Of a stretch of DNA of 64,000 bases, positions 11,801 to 22,200 are shown piece by piece. Position 1 is the stretch's first letter. Each line of letters starts with the position of its first letter. The notes under the pieces are model-generated. The model was not told where the DNA came from. It worked only from the letters and a program-made list of their open reading frames with translations, and ran no database searches. The stretch lies in NCBI GenBank assembly GCA_949130485.1, contig OX422189.1:9966492-10030491 (forward strand), in the 5' to 3' direction. A program made the position numbers and the translations under genes. The DNA comes from Agelas oroides (lineage: Eukaryota; Porifera; Demospongiae; Agelasida; Agelasidae).

Positions 11801-14800
11801 TACATTAGGGGCGTCTGGGGGCCCACTTACATTAGGGGTGTCTGGGGGCCCACTTACATTAGGAGTGTCTGGGGGCCCACTTACATTAGGGGCGTCTGGG
11901 GGCCCACTTACATTAGGGGCGTCTGGGGGCCCACTTACATTAGGAGTGTCTGGGGGCCCACTTACATTAGGGGTGTCTGGGGGCCCACGTACATTAGGAG
12001 TATCTGGGGGCCCACTTACATTAGGGGTGTCTGGGGGCCCACTTACATTAGGGGTGTCTGGGGGCCCACTTACATTAGGGGTGTCTGGGGCCCACTTACA
12101 TTAGGGGCGTCTGGGGACCCACTTATACAACAAAAACTTACGTACCGGGGCAGTTCTTTCCTTGGTTAGCTGTAGCTTTGTGTCTTCTGGCAGTTGTGTG
12201 AGGAGAGAGTCGGCAGCACTGGACATCACATCCGCTGGAAAAGAAAACAAAAGAGCAGTATATCATTGCTACCAATGGCATGACCCCACCAGTATCACGG
12301 GAGAGGCATTGTTGCAATCTAATGATTAATAGAATGAGGAGGTGGAGGATACTTGACACTGCCTACCTTCCTCACTGACAAGGTTTGTGGAGTATTCGAG
12401 AAACCCCTTCACAATCTCGCTCACTCTCTGCAGCTCAAAGTGCACCTCCTTCAGTGCCTTGCTGTCCATATCCGCCAGCTCTGCTTGGTTCTCATTAACT
12501 CTCTGAATCAGGTCCGCAACCAAATCGAGAGTCTCCATATTCTTATGTTCCTCTTTTGCAGTTTCTTCAGCTGCTGTCAGTTCAACCTCCTCTTCTTCCT
12601 CCCCATTAGCAGCAGACACTCTTAACTTCCACACACTACCTTCTTCTGGGGTGTGCAGTGAGGGATCATGTGAGGTCATGTGATTGCCAGTTTCCATGAC
12701 GATGGGTGGGAGTGTAGTACTGTTAGTGTTGGATGGTGTGCAGGTTTCCTGAAATGTTGCGGTATAAATGCATGAGAGCGTGTAACTCCGTAAAATTTGA
12801 AACCGGTCAGAATTTAGCACCAGTACTAAAAATAGTACTGGGCATGCTGCATAGACATAAGGCATTGTTGCTAAGCACGTGACCAGGTGTTCTATTTTTA
12901 GCAATAATTTTGACCGGACTACTGGCTTCTAGTGGAGTTACACGCTCTTACTCTAGCCACCCGTTCTTATACGCTCTTGATGTACATAAATGTATGATTG
13001 CACTAGCCCAGCTCATTCCAGATGTGTGCAGCCTTGTTCCTTTCCCCAAGAAAAAGCAGGTATAGGGCTGGGAAACTTTCAGAACTATACAATACCCAAT
13101 ATAACTGACCTCTTTCTTGAGGCTGGTGTGCAGGAGATCTGTTTCTTGTTTGCAGACACACTTCGCTTTCTCTGTATAACAAATGTTTAAAGCAGTGTAG
13201 TCAGCCTTCTTGCCAGGCCTTCCCCACCTCCAGTTTTTGCATATTCAAAGTATCAAAAAACTAGAGGTGGGGAAGACCTGGGAATGAGGCTGGTGCAGTT
13301 ACCATGATTGCAAAGCGGTGATCTTTGTGGCACAGAACAGCCTTTCCTTTCTCTTCTCCTTACCGTGCTACCTCCTCTACGGTCCTGCACTCTCTCCCCC
13401 TATCCCCTCCCCCCCCCCCCCCACCCCCTTCTCTCTCTCTATCTCTCTCCCCTTACCTTGCTGCCTCCTCAACAGCCCTGTGTTCTCTCTCTGCAGTTCC
13501 AGTAACTCTGCTTCTATCCTCCCGATGACCTCTCTGAGTTCCTCCACTTCCCCCCAGGCCTCCTGAAGCTGTTGTTCCTTCTCCTGCAGGAGACACTGTG
13601 CCTCTGCTCTGGCTGCCTCCAGATCCTCCACCCTAGCCAGCAAGGACTGCTCCTGCAATGATGAAACCTTGATGACATTCTCCTAAATACGTTAGTGTCT
13701 GAGGTCCCAATAATTTGTGACTGTCTAACTTTGGCTCTGCAGCTACACTGCTGCTAGAGTCTCCTAACTTTGGCTCTCCAGCTACATTGCTGCTAGAGTG
13801 ACCTAACTTTGGCTCTGCAGCTACACTGCTGCTAGAGTCTCCTAACTTTGGCTCCGCAGCTAGCTGCTGCTAGAGTCTCCTAACTTTGGCTCTGCAGCTA
13901 CACTGCTGCTAGAGTCTCCTAACTTTGGCTCTGCAGCTACACTGCTGCTGGAGTCTCCTAACTTTGGCTCTGCAGCTACACTGCTGCTGGAGTCTCCATG
14001 GCTTAATTTGGCAAAAATCAATGATGACTTTGTGATGCTTTAGAGCAACACAATAATAACCCTAAGTTAGCCCTATCTCTTCAGAATACGCAGTCACTAA
14101 GTAATATACATGTCTCCTCGGAATACAGGGTCACTAAGCCAAGTCACAAACTTGCAACAAGAACAGCACTTACAGAAGTGACCACTCTATGTATACATGT
14201 ACACAAGCACACGCATACACACAACACCCCATACATACACACAACACCCTAACAACACAGTGCATTCCGTAAAATTCCCTCCAGCTGCTCAGTAGAAACA
14301 CACATACCTCTCCAGCAAAGTTATTTGCCTCCCCTTGTGATGTCTGTTCCAGTTGTGGAAGTCTCGGTAACTCACAGCCCTCCTCCCTCTCAGACCGAGC
14401 ATCACTGCTGTCTTCTCTCTCTGGTTGTACCACCGCCTCACCTTCTTGGTCAGAAGAGGAAGGAGGAGGTGGAGGAGGAGAAGAGAGAGGAGGAAGAGGA
14501 GGAGAAGAGGGATCCGGAGGAGGCTGTGGAGATGTACCCCGCTTGGATTTCAGCTGCTCATCCTACAGCACAAGAAGAGAGATAGATTCATGCACAGGTA
14601 CACTGCACTGTGTAGAGCAGTTGTCTAATGTGTACATCTGTACCATAACACTATATTACGTACCCTCGTACCCAGGGAACGCGGGAGGAGGAAGTTTGTG
14701 GCCTAAACATTATAGATGAAACATTACCTTTAGTTCTTTCTGGATACTTTCCTTTAGGTCTAGGTTCTCCTGAATATAGAGAAGTGAAACATTTCCCAAG

Positions 14801-17800
14801 TAATCTGTCACTAGAACCAGAACCTTGCGTGTGTAGAAACATTAGGGAGCATAGTAACTGAGTACAGCTACATCAATGTGGTATATTCACAAATTTCATA
14901 TACTCCAGCTAATTGAGCAGGTTACCATCCTTGTCATACAATGGTGATTATTCTTTGCTGGGCACCTATAGTGCTTGAATACCTTCTCGAGTGCAGCTGC
15001 TTTCCTGGAGAGGTCTGCTATCTGTGCCTTGTACACCTCCACTGTCATTCCAGACTGATCCTCCTCCTCCCTAGACACAGCCTGTGGAAACACATGCATG
15101 CATTTTCATAGTTATACAGAATGTAAATGAATCAACAAAAATTTAATATGCTAGGTAGTAAAAACACATGATGAATAATCTCGGTTGTTTGAATGTTGCA
15201 AAATCAGTGACCACACTTGGGACTGACAATATCCTGAAAATAACACTCAGTGGACCTTCACAGAAACTGCAGAATAGCCTGATTCTATGATGATGATCAC
15301 CAAATAGCCTGTTGAATACTATTAGTTAGGTAAGACATAGGCTGAGGAACCAGGGAGAAAGATCTTGAATTTACTAGCTAATGCTTCCTCCACCAAATGT
15401 GAAAGAAAGCTGGGGTGTAATTATGCTTATACCACATTACATCACTTTGTAAGTATTTCATTGGATGAACAGCGGAGTATAATGGGTCATATACTCCTGT
15501 TATGTAAAAGTTGTAAATGATAGTCTGTACAAAACTTGCATGTTGTACCAGAATAGTTTACATGTTGTACCTAGCCTCGTACCCAGGCCACGTGGGAGGA
15601 GAAAGACGCGTCTTTCTCCTCCCACGCGGCCTGGGTACAAGGCTAATGTTGTACCAAAATAGTTTACACAAAATTGAGTTATAGTTTACTGTCTCATATA
15701 AATTGTTAGCTACCTATACTGGGAGTATAAACACGATATACTGTGGTATATCCAATACTTAGCAACACTTCATCAGCTCTGGAGTGAAAATATGGGCCAG
15801 TCAGTTGTTGTATATAATATTCAATAAGCCAGTGTGGATATGTACCTTCTTTTGTGCACTAGGTTTTCTCTCAGACTCCTCCTTCAGCTCGTTCTCCATC
15901 TTTAGTGTCTGCAGCTGTGCCTCCTGAGATGCCAGGGCCTTCTTGGCATCAATAAGCTGTTCCCGAGTCATCTCAAGCTCCTCTTTGAGGAGGGAGTTGT
16001 CACTGGAGAGCTTGGTAGTTGTCAGTTCAGAGAACTTCACCAACTGTATGGGGAGGAAGGAAGGAATGTTGCCTTTGGCAGAGATGCAGTGCTTTACTGG
16101 CCCACCTCTGGGTGATACCAGTGTCAACTAAATGACCGTATGGTGATTGGTGCCAGCCAGACACTTGTTTATCTTTCTGTGCCCCATCCAGGAGCCCACC
16201 CAATGGCGGCCTGACTAGATTCATCTTATATTTAAATCTTATCAGAAGGAAATGATTATGTACATATGTCAGTCTTGCCGACTCTATCCATTACAGTTGC
16301 TCACGCTCAGACAGTACAGATTTTCACAAGCTGTGTGGTTAGGAGGGAGGACCTGGCTATCAAGGACTCCTGTTACATTGTACACTTGTACATGCATTCA
16401 GAGAGATGTTGAAAGTCAGTGATATATACTCACCTCCTTCTGTTGCTGCAAGTCACTGTTGAGTAGTTCAATGATCTCAGTTTGCTGGTTCATGGAGGAC
16501 ACAAGATCCTGGATCTTCTGGTCCAACAAGTGGATGTCTGCCATCCCACTGTCACGAACCTTGGGGTGCATAGGGTGTGCAATTGCAAGGTGTGAATCAC
16601 AATATGTGAGGAGTATGTGTAGCTATATACCTTGTGAAGCATGCTGCATATTTCTACAGCAGCAAATTTCCATGAGTCCGTTACAGCAGCACTGACTGCA
16701 GTGAGTAAGGTATGGAAGAAAGAAGAATGGTTCGTAGAAGAAAGACAGGAGGACAGGGGTATATTTCAACCAGTGTCTGCTTCCCACCTCCTTCCTCCTG
16801 AGGTGCATGTTGTACTCCATTGATCTCGTCCACCATCTTCATTGACTTCAATAACTCCTTCTCAAGCTGTTGCTTCTCTCTGCAAACACACACACACACA
16901 CACACACATGTGCTCTCATAACTGCTCAATCATCCAAGGTAAGATACTACTTTGCTACAAGACGGTTACATCATGCATTACAACATCTTGCAGATAAGTA
17001 TATAGGATGAATGCATATTGTGGTTTGTGAGGGCTAGTGGTTGCTTGTGATTGTAGCTAAGTGAACAGAACACTGACAGGTCCTGGGTCTGATTTCCAGT
17101 GACTGCCAGTTTTCTCTCTTATTCATGAGACATAAAAATACACTTAGACTGTTGTAATCCCTACTGTCAGCTTTCTGTGTTGCTCCCTCAAAGGAGGACA
17201 TGCTGCAAGACAGTTTGCACTTACTCTTGGAGGTCATCTGTGGCTATGCCCTGGCTAGCTGCCTCCTCCATCCTGTGATTAATGGCTTTCAGCCTCTCCG
17301 ATGCTCGCTTGCCTTCCAAAAGAGATTTCCTGTTTGGATATTGATCAGAGTGATGGATAGGTTAGCTGAGAGGTAGAAAAGTTGCAAATTGTGTAGGGAA
17401 GTCAACTAACTTACCGTAGTCCTTCAGGATCAGCTGCCACTGATAGCTTTCTATGCTTGGCCTCTTCCATCTGAAGATGTAAGATGTATCAACATATAGT
17501 ACAGTGGTTCAAATTATGTGAGGCTCACTAATGCTTGGCCACAAAAGTCACTATCCCTTTTAAAGTTGCATGCGTAGACTGATAGTGTAACAAACACATT
17601 TGTTATAGTCGTGTTAGAGTGATGGTTTGTTAAGACAGGCAATGTATATATGGTATAGGGGTTGTACAACTGTGCGAAAATACCATTGAACTCAGAAGTG
17701 TGAGGCTCACTAGAGTCACTATATCCATTCAATAAAAAGCTGTGCGTGATGATGATCTGATAAATTTATTATGTCTTTTACAGTACTGTTACTGACCAGA

Positions 17801-19092
17801 TTGTCGATGTGTCCTTCTTCAAACCACTACAGAGGAGAACGAGAGAAACAAAAGAATATGTAAAATCAGAGAAGGAAGAAGAATGGAGAAAGAGAAGGAA
17901 GAAGATTGGAGAAAGAGGGGAAAAGGAGAGGAAAGAAGGGAAAGAGAAGCAGAGCATTTTACATGAAAGAAAATATTGCTCCATTCTTTGGTGAAATGGC
18001 ACTCACATCTGCAAGAGAAGAGAGCAACTCTTCTCTCTCCTCACACGTGTCCTTATAGTCAGCAATCATTAGCTGTATGTTGTTCTTGAGCTGTATGAGG
18101 GAAGGCACTGAAACCTTCATACACTGCACCATACACTGCGCTATTAGTCTAGTTAAGTAGACATGAACTCACTTTGGAGTTTTCAATACCTCCTATTTGT
18201 CCCCCAAGATCACTGAGGTAGCCCTGCCAAAAGAAATAAAACGATTAATGAATATTGCCATACAAAACTCTGTACCACAGATCTAAGCTATAGTAATTCA
18301 TTGCTTACTTACATGTCACAATACGGAGCCCCACACATTATTACCTTTCCATAAGAATTCTCCACTGCTGCATCATCGTCCTCATAATCATTCAAGACCT
18401 GCAAAGCGGGACAGCAGGACAATCTGTAGCTCATTAGCTAACACAGTACATCACATTGAATGTATCCGGTTGAACTTATTTTACAGAGCAAATTTCAAGC
18501 TCACACCTTATTTTTAATACCAGACTTTGCTTCATTTGAGATCCCAACAAACTTTCTACATACTAACTATCAGCACCTAGGTAGTACTTGTTACAGTTTT
18601 CTTGTTCCTTGTTGTGCCTTGCCAAGACTCTCTGTCTCGAGTCATAGACTTATACATACTAGACAGTTGTCCAGCCTCGTTCCCAGGCTCTCCTCAGCTT
18701 TACTGCACAGGATGCAACAAAGCTGGTAGGAGCCCGGGCCTTCACTACATCATACCCAGATAGCTCTTGTCTCTCCTCCCCGTATAAGTGTGTGTGTACC
18801 TGAAACATTCTTCCAGTTATGCTCTCAAGCTGGGCCTTAGCGTGCTCCCTCGCTTGGTCCGCGCAAAAGCATCATCCGTCGCAAGGCCCACCCAAACGCT
18901 TGGACGTCGCATATCCATGGGTGGGGCTGGTATGGGTGTGGCTTCACGCGATTGCAAACCACTGTTGTTTCCCTTTCCGAAAGCGACCCCGGTACACTCT
19001 GTGTTGAGGCGAGCGTTTGGAAGACGTCGTGCTTTTCTGGAGCCGTGCATTCTCTCGGCGGTGTGCGTACAAACGTACAAGCTGTCAAGCAA
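8886..19092 (-). CDS. Large coiled-coil protein, unidentified (24 or more exons)
   Basis: Exons, 5' to 3': first exon ending 18800 (5' limit uncertain), 18398-18345, 18223-18173, 18090-18007, 17826-17797, 17470-17415, 17329-17225, 16879-16788, 16695-16631, 16559-16434, 16043-15846, 15081-14983, 14769-14728, 14562-14308, 13652-13457, 13322-13303, 13169-13110, 12748-12367, 12234-12146, 11189-11141, 10810-10764, 10432-10379, 10037-9981, 9389-8886. From the second exon on, phases agree (about 904 codons). Heptad-rich segments include EKQQLEKELLKSMKMVDEI, LLDQKIQDLVSSM and LLARVEDLEAARAEAQ; a proline-rich stretch (PPPDPSSPPLPP) sits mid-protein and the C-terminus is basic and His-rich. No motor, kinase or membrane segment is visible. 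The likely class is a cytoskeletal, centrosomal or trafficking coiled coil. The start is unclear: the reading from MHGSRKARR at 19062 is one base out of frame with the end of that exon (REHAKAQLESITGRMFQ), so a short intron or an indel must lie near 18850. Family not recognised. Confidence 0.75.
9395..9466. repeat. (GGGA)n tract
   Basis: About 70 bases of GAGGGAGGGA on +, i.e. C/T on the coding strand just before the last acceptor (9390) of the - gene. It probably acts as an exaggerated polypyrimidine tract. Confidence 0.85.
9655..9853. repeat. (GGGA)n / GGAGGGTGGGAGG satellite
   Basis: About 200 bases. The first half is a roughly 20-base unit (GAGGAGGGTGGGAGGGAGG) and the second half is plain GGGA. 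The G-rich + strand could form G-quadruplexes. It lies in the last intron of the coiled-coil gene. Confidence 0.9.
10105..10275. repeat. 10-bp minisatellite CACAGTAYAC
   Basis: About 17 near-perfect 10-base units (variants TATACCACAG / TACACCACAG), intronic to the coiled-coil gene. ORFs reading YHSTPQYTTV are artefacts. Confidence 0.9.
11510..12122. repeat. 30-bp minisatellite, about 20 copies
   Basis: Unit on +: ACTTACATTAGG followed by GGTGTCTGGGGGCCC. Variation is confined to a few positions (GTG/GCG/GCA; CCC/ACC). It fills most of the intron downstream of the coiled-coil exon at 12234-12146. On the sense (-) strand every unit carries TGTAAGTGGG, a near-consensus 5' splice donor, followed by CCCCCAG. 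The 335-codon + strand ORF (GGPLTLGVS repeats) is a period-30 artefact. Confidence 0.92.
12771..12979. mobile_element. MITE family 1, copy 2 (left end lost)
   Basis: Matches copy 1 through GAGCGTGTAACTCC, CCAGTACTAAAAATAGTACTG, GCTAAGCACGTGACC and GGAGTTACACGCTCTTACTC. The right end is CCCGTTCTTATACGCTCTTG; the left terminal repeat is missing. It lies upstream of the coiled-coil exon at 12748. Confidence 0.8.
13199..13292. mobile_element. Fold-back element, family TAGCCTCGTTCCCAGG (diverged)
   Basis: Left arm GTCAGCCTTCTTGCCAGGCC TTCCCCACCTC and right arm GAGGTGGGGAAGACCTGGGA ATGAGGCT are near reverse complements around CAGTTTTTGCATATTC. Flanks resemble each other (GCAGTGTA / GCAGTTA) as a decayed target duplication would. 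Confidence 0.6.
13725..13995. repeat. About 42-bp minisatellite, 6-7 copies
   Basis: Unit CTAACTTTGGCTCTGCAG then CTACACTGCTGCTAGAGTCTC, with variants (TCCGCAG, GCTGGAG). Intronic to the coiled-coil gene. Confidence 0.9.
15572..15645. mobile_element. Fold-back element, 74 bp, with 10-bp target duplication
   Basis: The element begins TAGCCTCGTACCCAGGCC and ends GGCCTGGGTACAAGGCTA. The two halves form a near-perfect hairpin around ACGCGT (AGGAGAAAGA / TCTTTCTCCT next to it). It is flanked on both sides by ATGTTGTACC (15562-15571 and 15646-15655), a 10-bp direct repeat expected from transposition. Intronic. Confidence 0.88.
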
Positions 19093-19288
19093 GCTAGCTC
19101 GGAACGGTACTATGGAAGCACGCTAGTTTACGCATGCGCAGAAGGCCGCGGACCAGGAAGTTATTTATATCCCAAAATGGCGACCTATCCTTGGAAAACT
19201 CACTAGCGTGTAAAGTCTGTGTATCAAGTGCCGAACTAACTAAAGAGCTGTTTAAACTCGTGACAGGCGTAGTGTACGTGTTGAGAGG
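19093..19288. promoter_or_regulatory. Compact bidirectional promoter with NRF-1, ETS and YY1-like motifs
   Basis: About 200 bases separate the 5' region of the coiled-coil gene (-) from the LRCH ATG (+). In order: ACGCATGCGCAG (19130-19141), fitting the NRF-1 palindrome; ACCAGGAAGTT (19153-19163), an ETS core; AAAATGGCGAC (about 19175-19185), fitting YY1. These three motifs mark TATA-less housekeeping promoters in vertebrates. Use here is inferred from motif and position. Confidence 0.6.
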
Positions 19289-22200
19289 ATGGCAATGAGT
19301 TCTCCAATACGGATGTCTCAGCAGCGCCCTATCGACAAAGAATTTGAGGATGCCGACGATAATGGCGTACTGAATCTATCTGGTAGAAACCTCAGAATGT
19401 TCCCCAATGTTCCTGGGGAACTGTGCGACTTTGCCGATGTATTTGAAGCAGGTAAGCCGCCCATAAACCTACCCTCATAATTTCCCAGGCCTTCCATCAA
19501 CCTTTTGTAAACTTGAACCATGCTTGAGCACATAGTGTACCATAAAACAGTTGCAGCATTGCAAACCCTGAGCTCTGATTGCCAATAACTTGTACATAAG
19601 CTCATTGTCAGCTCTCTGATATGATGATTTTGAAGATAAGTCCTGATACACATACGTGTACTAGTCTTTGTTCCCAGGCCTCCCCCACTCTTTCACTACC
19701 CTCCTGGACTCCTCCCTCAGGCTCTTCCCCACCTGCACAGTATCAAGGGCGCATCGAGCCGCCATATGTGACAAAAGCTTGGGATGAGCTTAGGAATGAG
19801 GCCATTTCAATGTGCTATTGTTATTGTAGCCTAAGGCCACTCCAAATGAGACTTTAGTTTCCCGTCCTGACTTCTGTGATTTTACATGCGGGCGGGCGGT
19901 CTATTACCATTAACCATTACTATGAATCTCATTATAAATTCGTCCGAAATAAAATTTAACTGTGTCGGAATGTGTGCATCCTGGAGCTGTCGAACCCATT
20001 CACACTACTATCGTTCCACTGAATCTGGCAACTTTGGCGCAATGCTTTTACACGAGTCTACGTTTGCTACTGTACTGCGTACTAGTGCGCGCGCCGTAGT
20101 ACGTTGGACGGCACTGCAGTTAATAATGGACATAATGGTCAAATGACGCGGTAGACTCCGGAGGGGGCGGGCGGAGGACGGGAAACTATAGTCTCATTTG
20201 GAGTGGCCTAAGAAAACGAGGCCTTGTAGTATGCAGAATTACCTGGTGTTCCGGACTTACCTTTGGTGTATAATGATTAATGTGTAAATGATGCCGGGGT
20301 AATTCTGATATTGCAGGGTAAACCTTGTGTGCTGTGTGTAGCAAGTCTACTGACCATCAATATTGTATGACTTGTACACACAACACTGTCCTGCTGTAGC
20401 TTGGCACATGTGTGCCTGAAGCAATATTATGCATGCCCATGGCAATAACAAGATAGATACAGATGTGTATACAGTTGTACTATTGCCTGAGGTTATGTTA
20501 TGTATGTTTACAACTTGTACACAATACAAGGTCAGTTTGGATCGTGGTAGTTGTGTAGCTAAACAGTACCGTTTATACTGACTCCATGTAGACACACACG
20601 GTGGCACCATGTTGACACACATACACAAGCATCGTTGTTGCTCAGACCGTGTGCACCTCCCTCTACGGAATATTGTCAGGGTGGGGTCTGAGTACAAGAC
20701 AAAGCATCACCAGCACGGCTAAGACAATCACGCCATATACATGAGTGTGAGCCTTTGAGTTAGTTGGATGCTGTCCATCCCAAAATGATTCATCCCTTGC
20801 CAACATGCACTTGGCACAAACTCATCTTCCTCCTCAATATTGGTGTACATGCATTGGTGTGGAGTATGTGTGTCCTAGAACTGTGAGTGGTAATGCTTTG
20901 TCCCCGGCTGAAAATAAAGATACGTTGTGAGGACAAGAAGCTGTCAGTTTACGGTACACGAGTGCAGGATTTTGAAGGCTGATGGATAATTGAGCATGTA
21001 GCTCAGTGTTCTCAGAGTATATTGACAGCTTAAGCCTGAGGCCTTGTGACTACTAGCTTTGCAGGGTTTTGAAGGCTGGTGGCTGACGGATGATTGAGCA
21101 TGCTCTCTCATTCACCTTATGGCAACCCTTATGGTGGGGTGCATGGATCTTGCATTGTCTCTGAGGTGGCAGACATCACAGGAATGCAAGTCATGTTCGT
21201 CACAGACTGTTTGTAGCGTGCTATGATACAGTGGTGGGGTGTGTGGGTGTTGGAGAGATGGAACTCTTTGATATGGGTCATTGAGTAGTGTGCAATTGTG
21301 TATAGGGCTTTGTGGTTGGATTGTCTACTATATTGGTGTCTCCATACAGTGCCAAAACAGTGCCAAAACAGTCTCTCTTAAGTATGTATTGAACCACAAC
21401 TAGTATTTCTACTCATAGCATGCACAAGAGCGCATAACAACAGGCGGCTTGAGTAAGAGCGTGTTACTCCAATAGAAGCCCGTAGTCTGGTCAAAATTAT
21501 TGAACCGTACTAAAAATAGAACACCCGGTCACGTGCTTAGCAACAATCCCTTATGTCTACACAGCATGCACAGTACGTGTTACTATTTTTAGTACTGGCG
21601 GTAAATTCCGACCGGTTTCGAATTTTATGTAGTTACACGCTCTTACTCTAGCCGCCTGTTCTTATGCACTCATGCCATGCGGTATACAGACATCTCAAGC
21701 CAGGAATCACAGTTGCATTTTTGATCAGCATTAAACGCATGGGAGGGGGAGGGTGAGGGTGAGGGGGGGGGGGGAGGGGGAGGGGGAAGAAAAGACCTGG
21801 GTGTATGAGGCTAACTGGGAACCAAATCTACGAAAACATGTCATCTGCACTTCTGTTTTGATTGACCATGTGTATTAATGTTGTGTTTCTCTCCAGATTT
21901 CTCAAAGAACCGGCTTGACCGTATTCCAGATGAGGTGTGTAACTTCAGGGCGCTAGTGAAATTGAACTGTTATCATAATAGCATACGGTTTGTGCCGTAT
22001 GAGCTGAGTGACTTGATGAACCTTCAGGAGCTGGACCTGAGGTGAGGGGGGAGGAGGGGAGGAGGGGAGGAGGGGAGGGGGGGGGAAAGGGAAGGAGAGG
22101 CAGGGAGAAGAGACGAGAAAGTTGAGCTAGTAGTGAGGGGGTGCACGGGAGTTGAAGTGAGTGGAAGGGAACATTGAAGGGTGGGCGGTAGGATGCCTGG

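Noticed and set aside
11097-12104. 335-codon + strand ORF with GGPLTLGVS repeats
   Set aside because: The period-30 minisatellite keeps all frames open; it lies antisense within an intron of a well-supported gene and has no independent coding evidence.
19318-19653. - strand ORF opposite LRCH exon 1
   Set aside because: Shadow of LRCH exon 1 and intron; no splice or start evidence.
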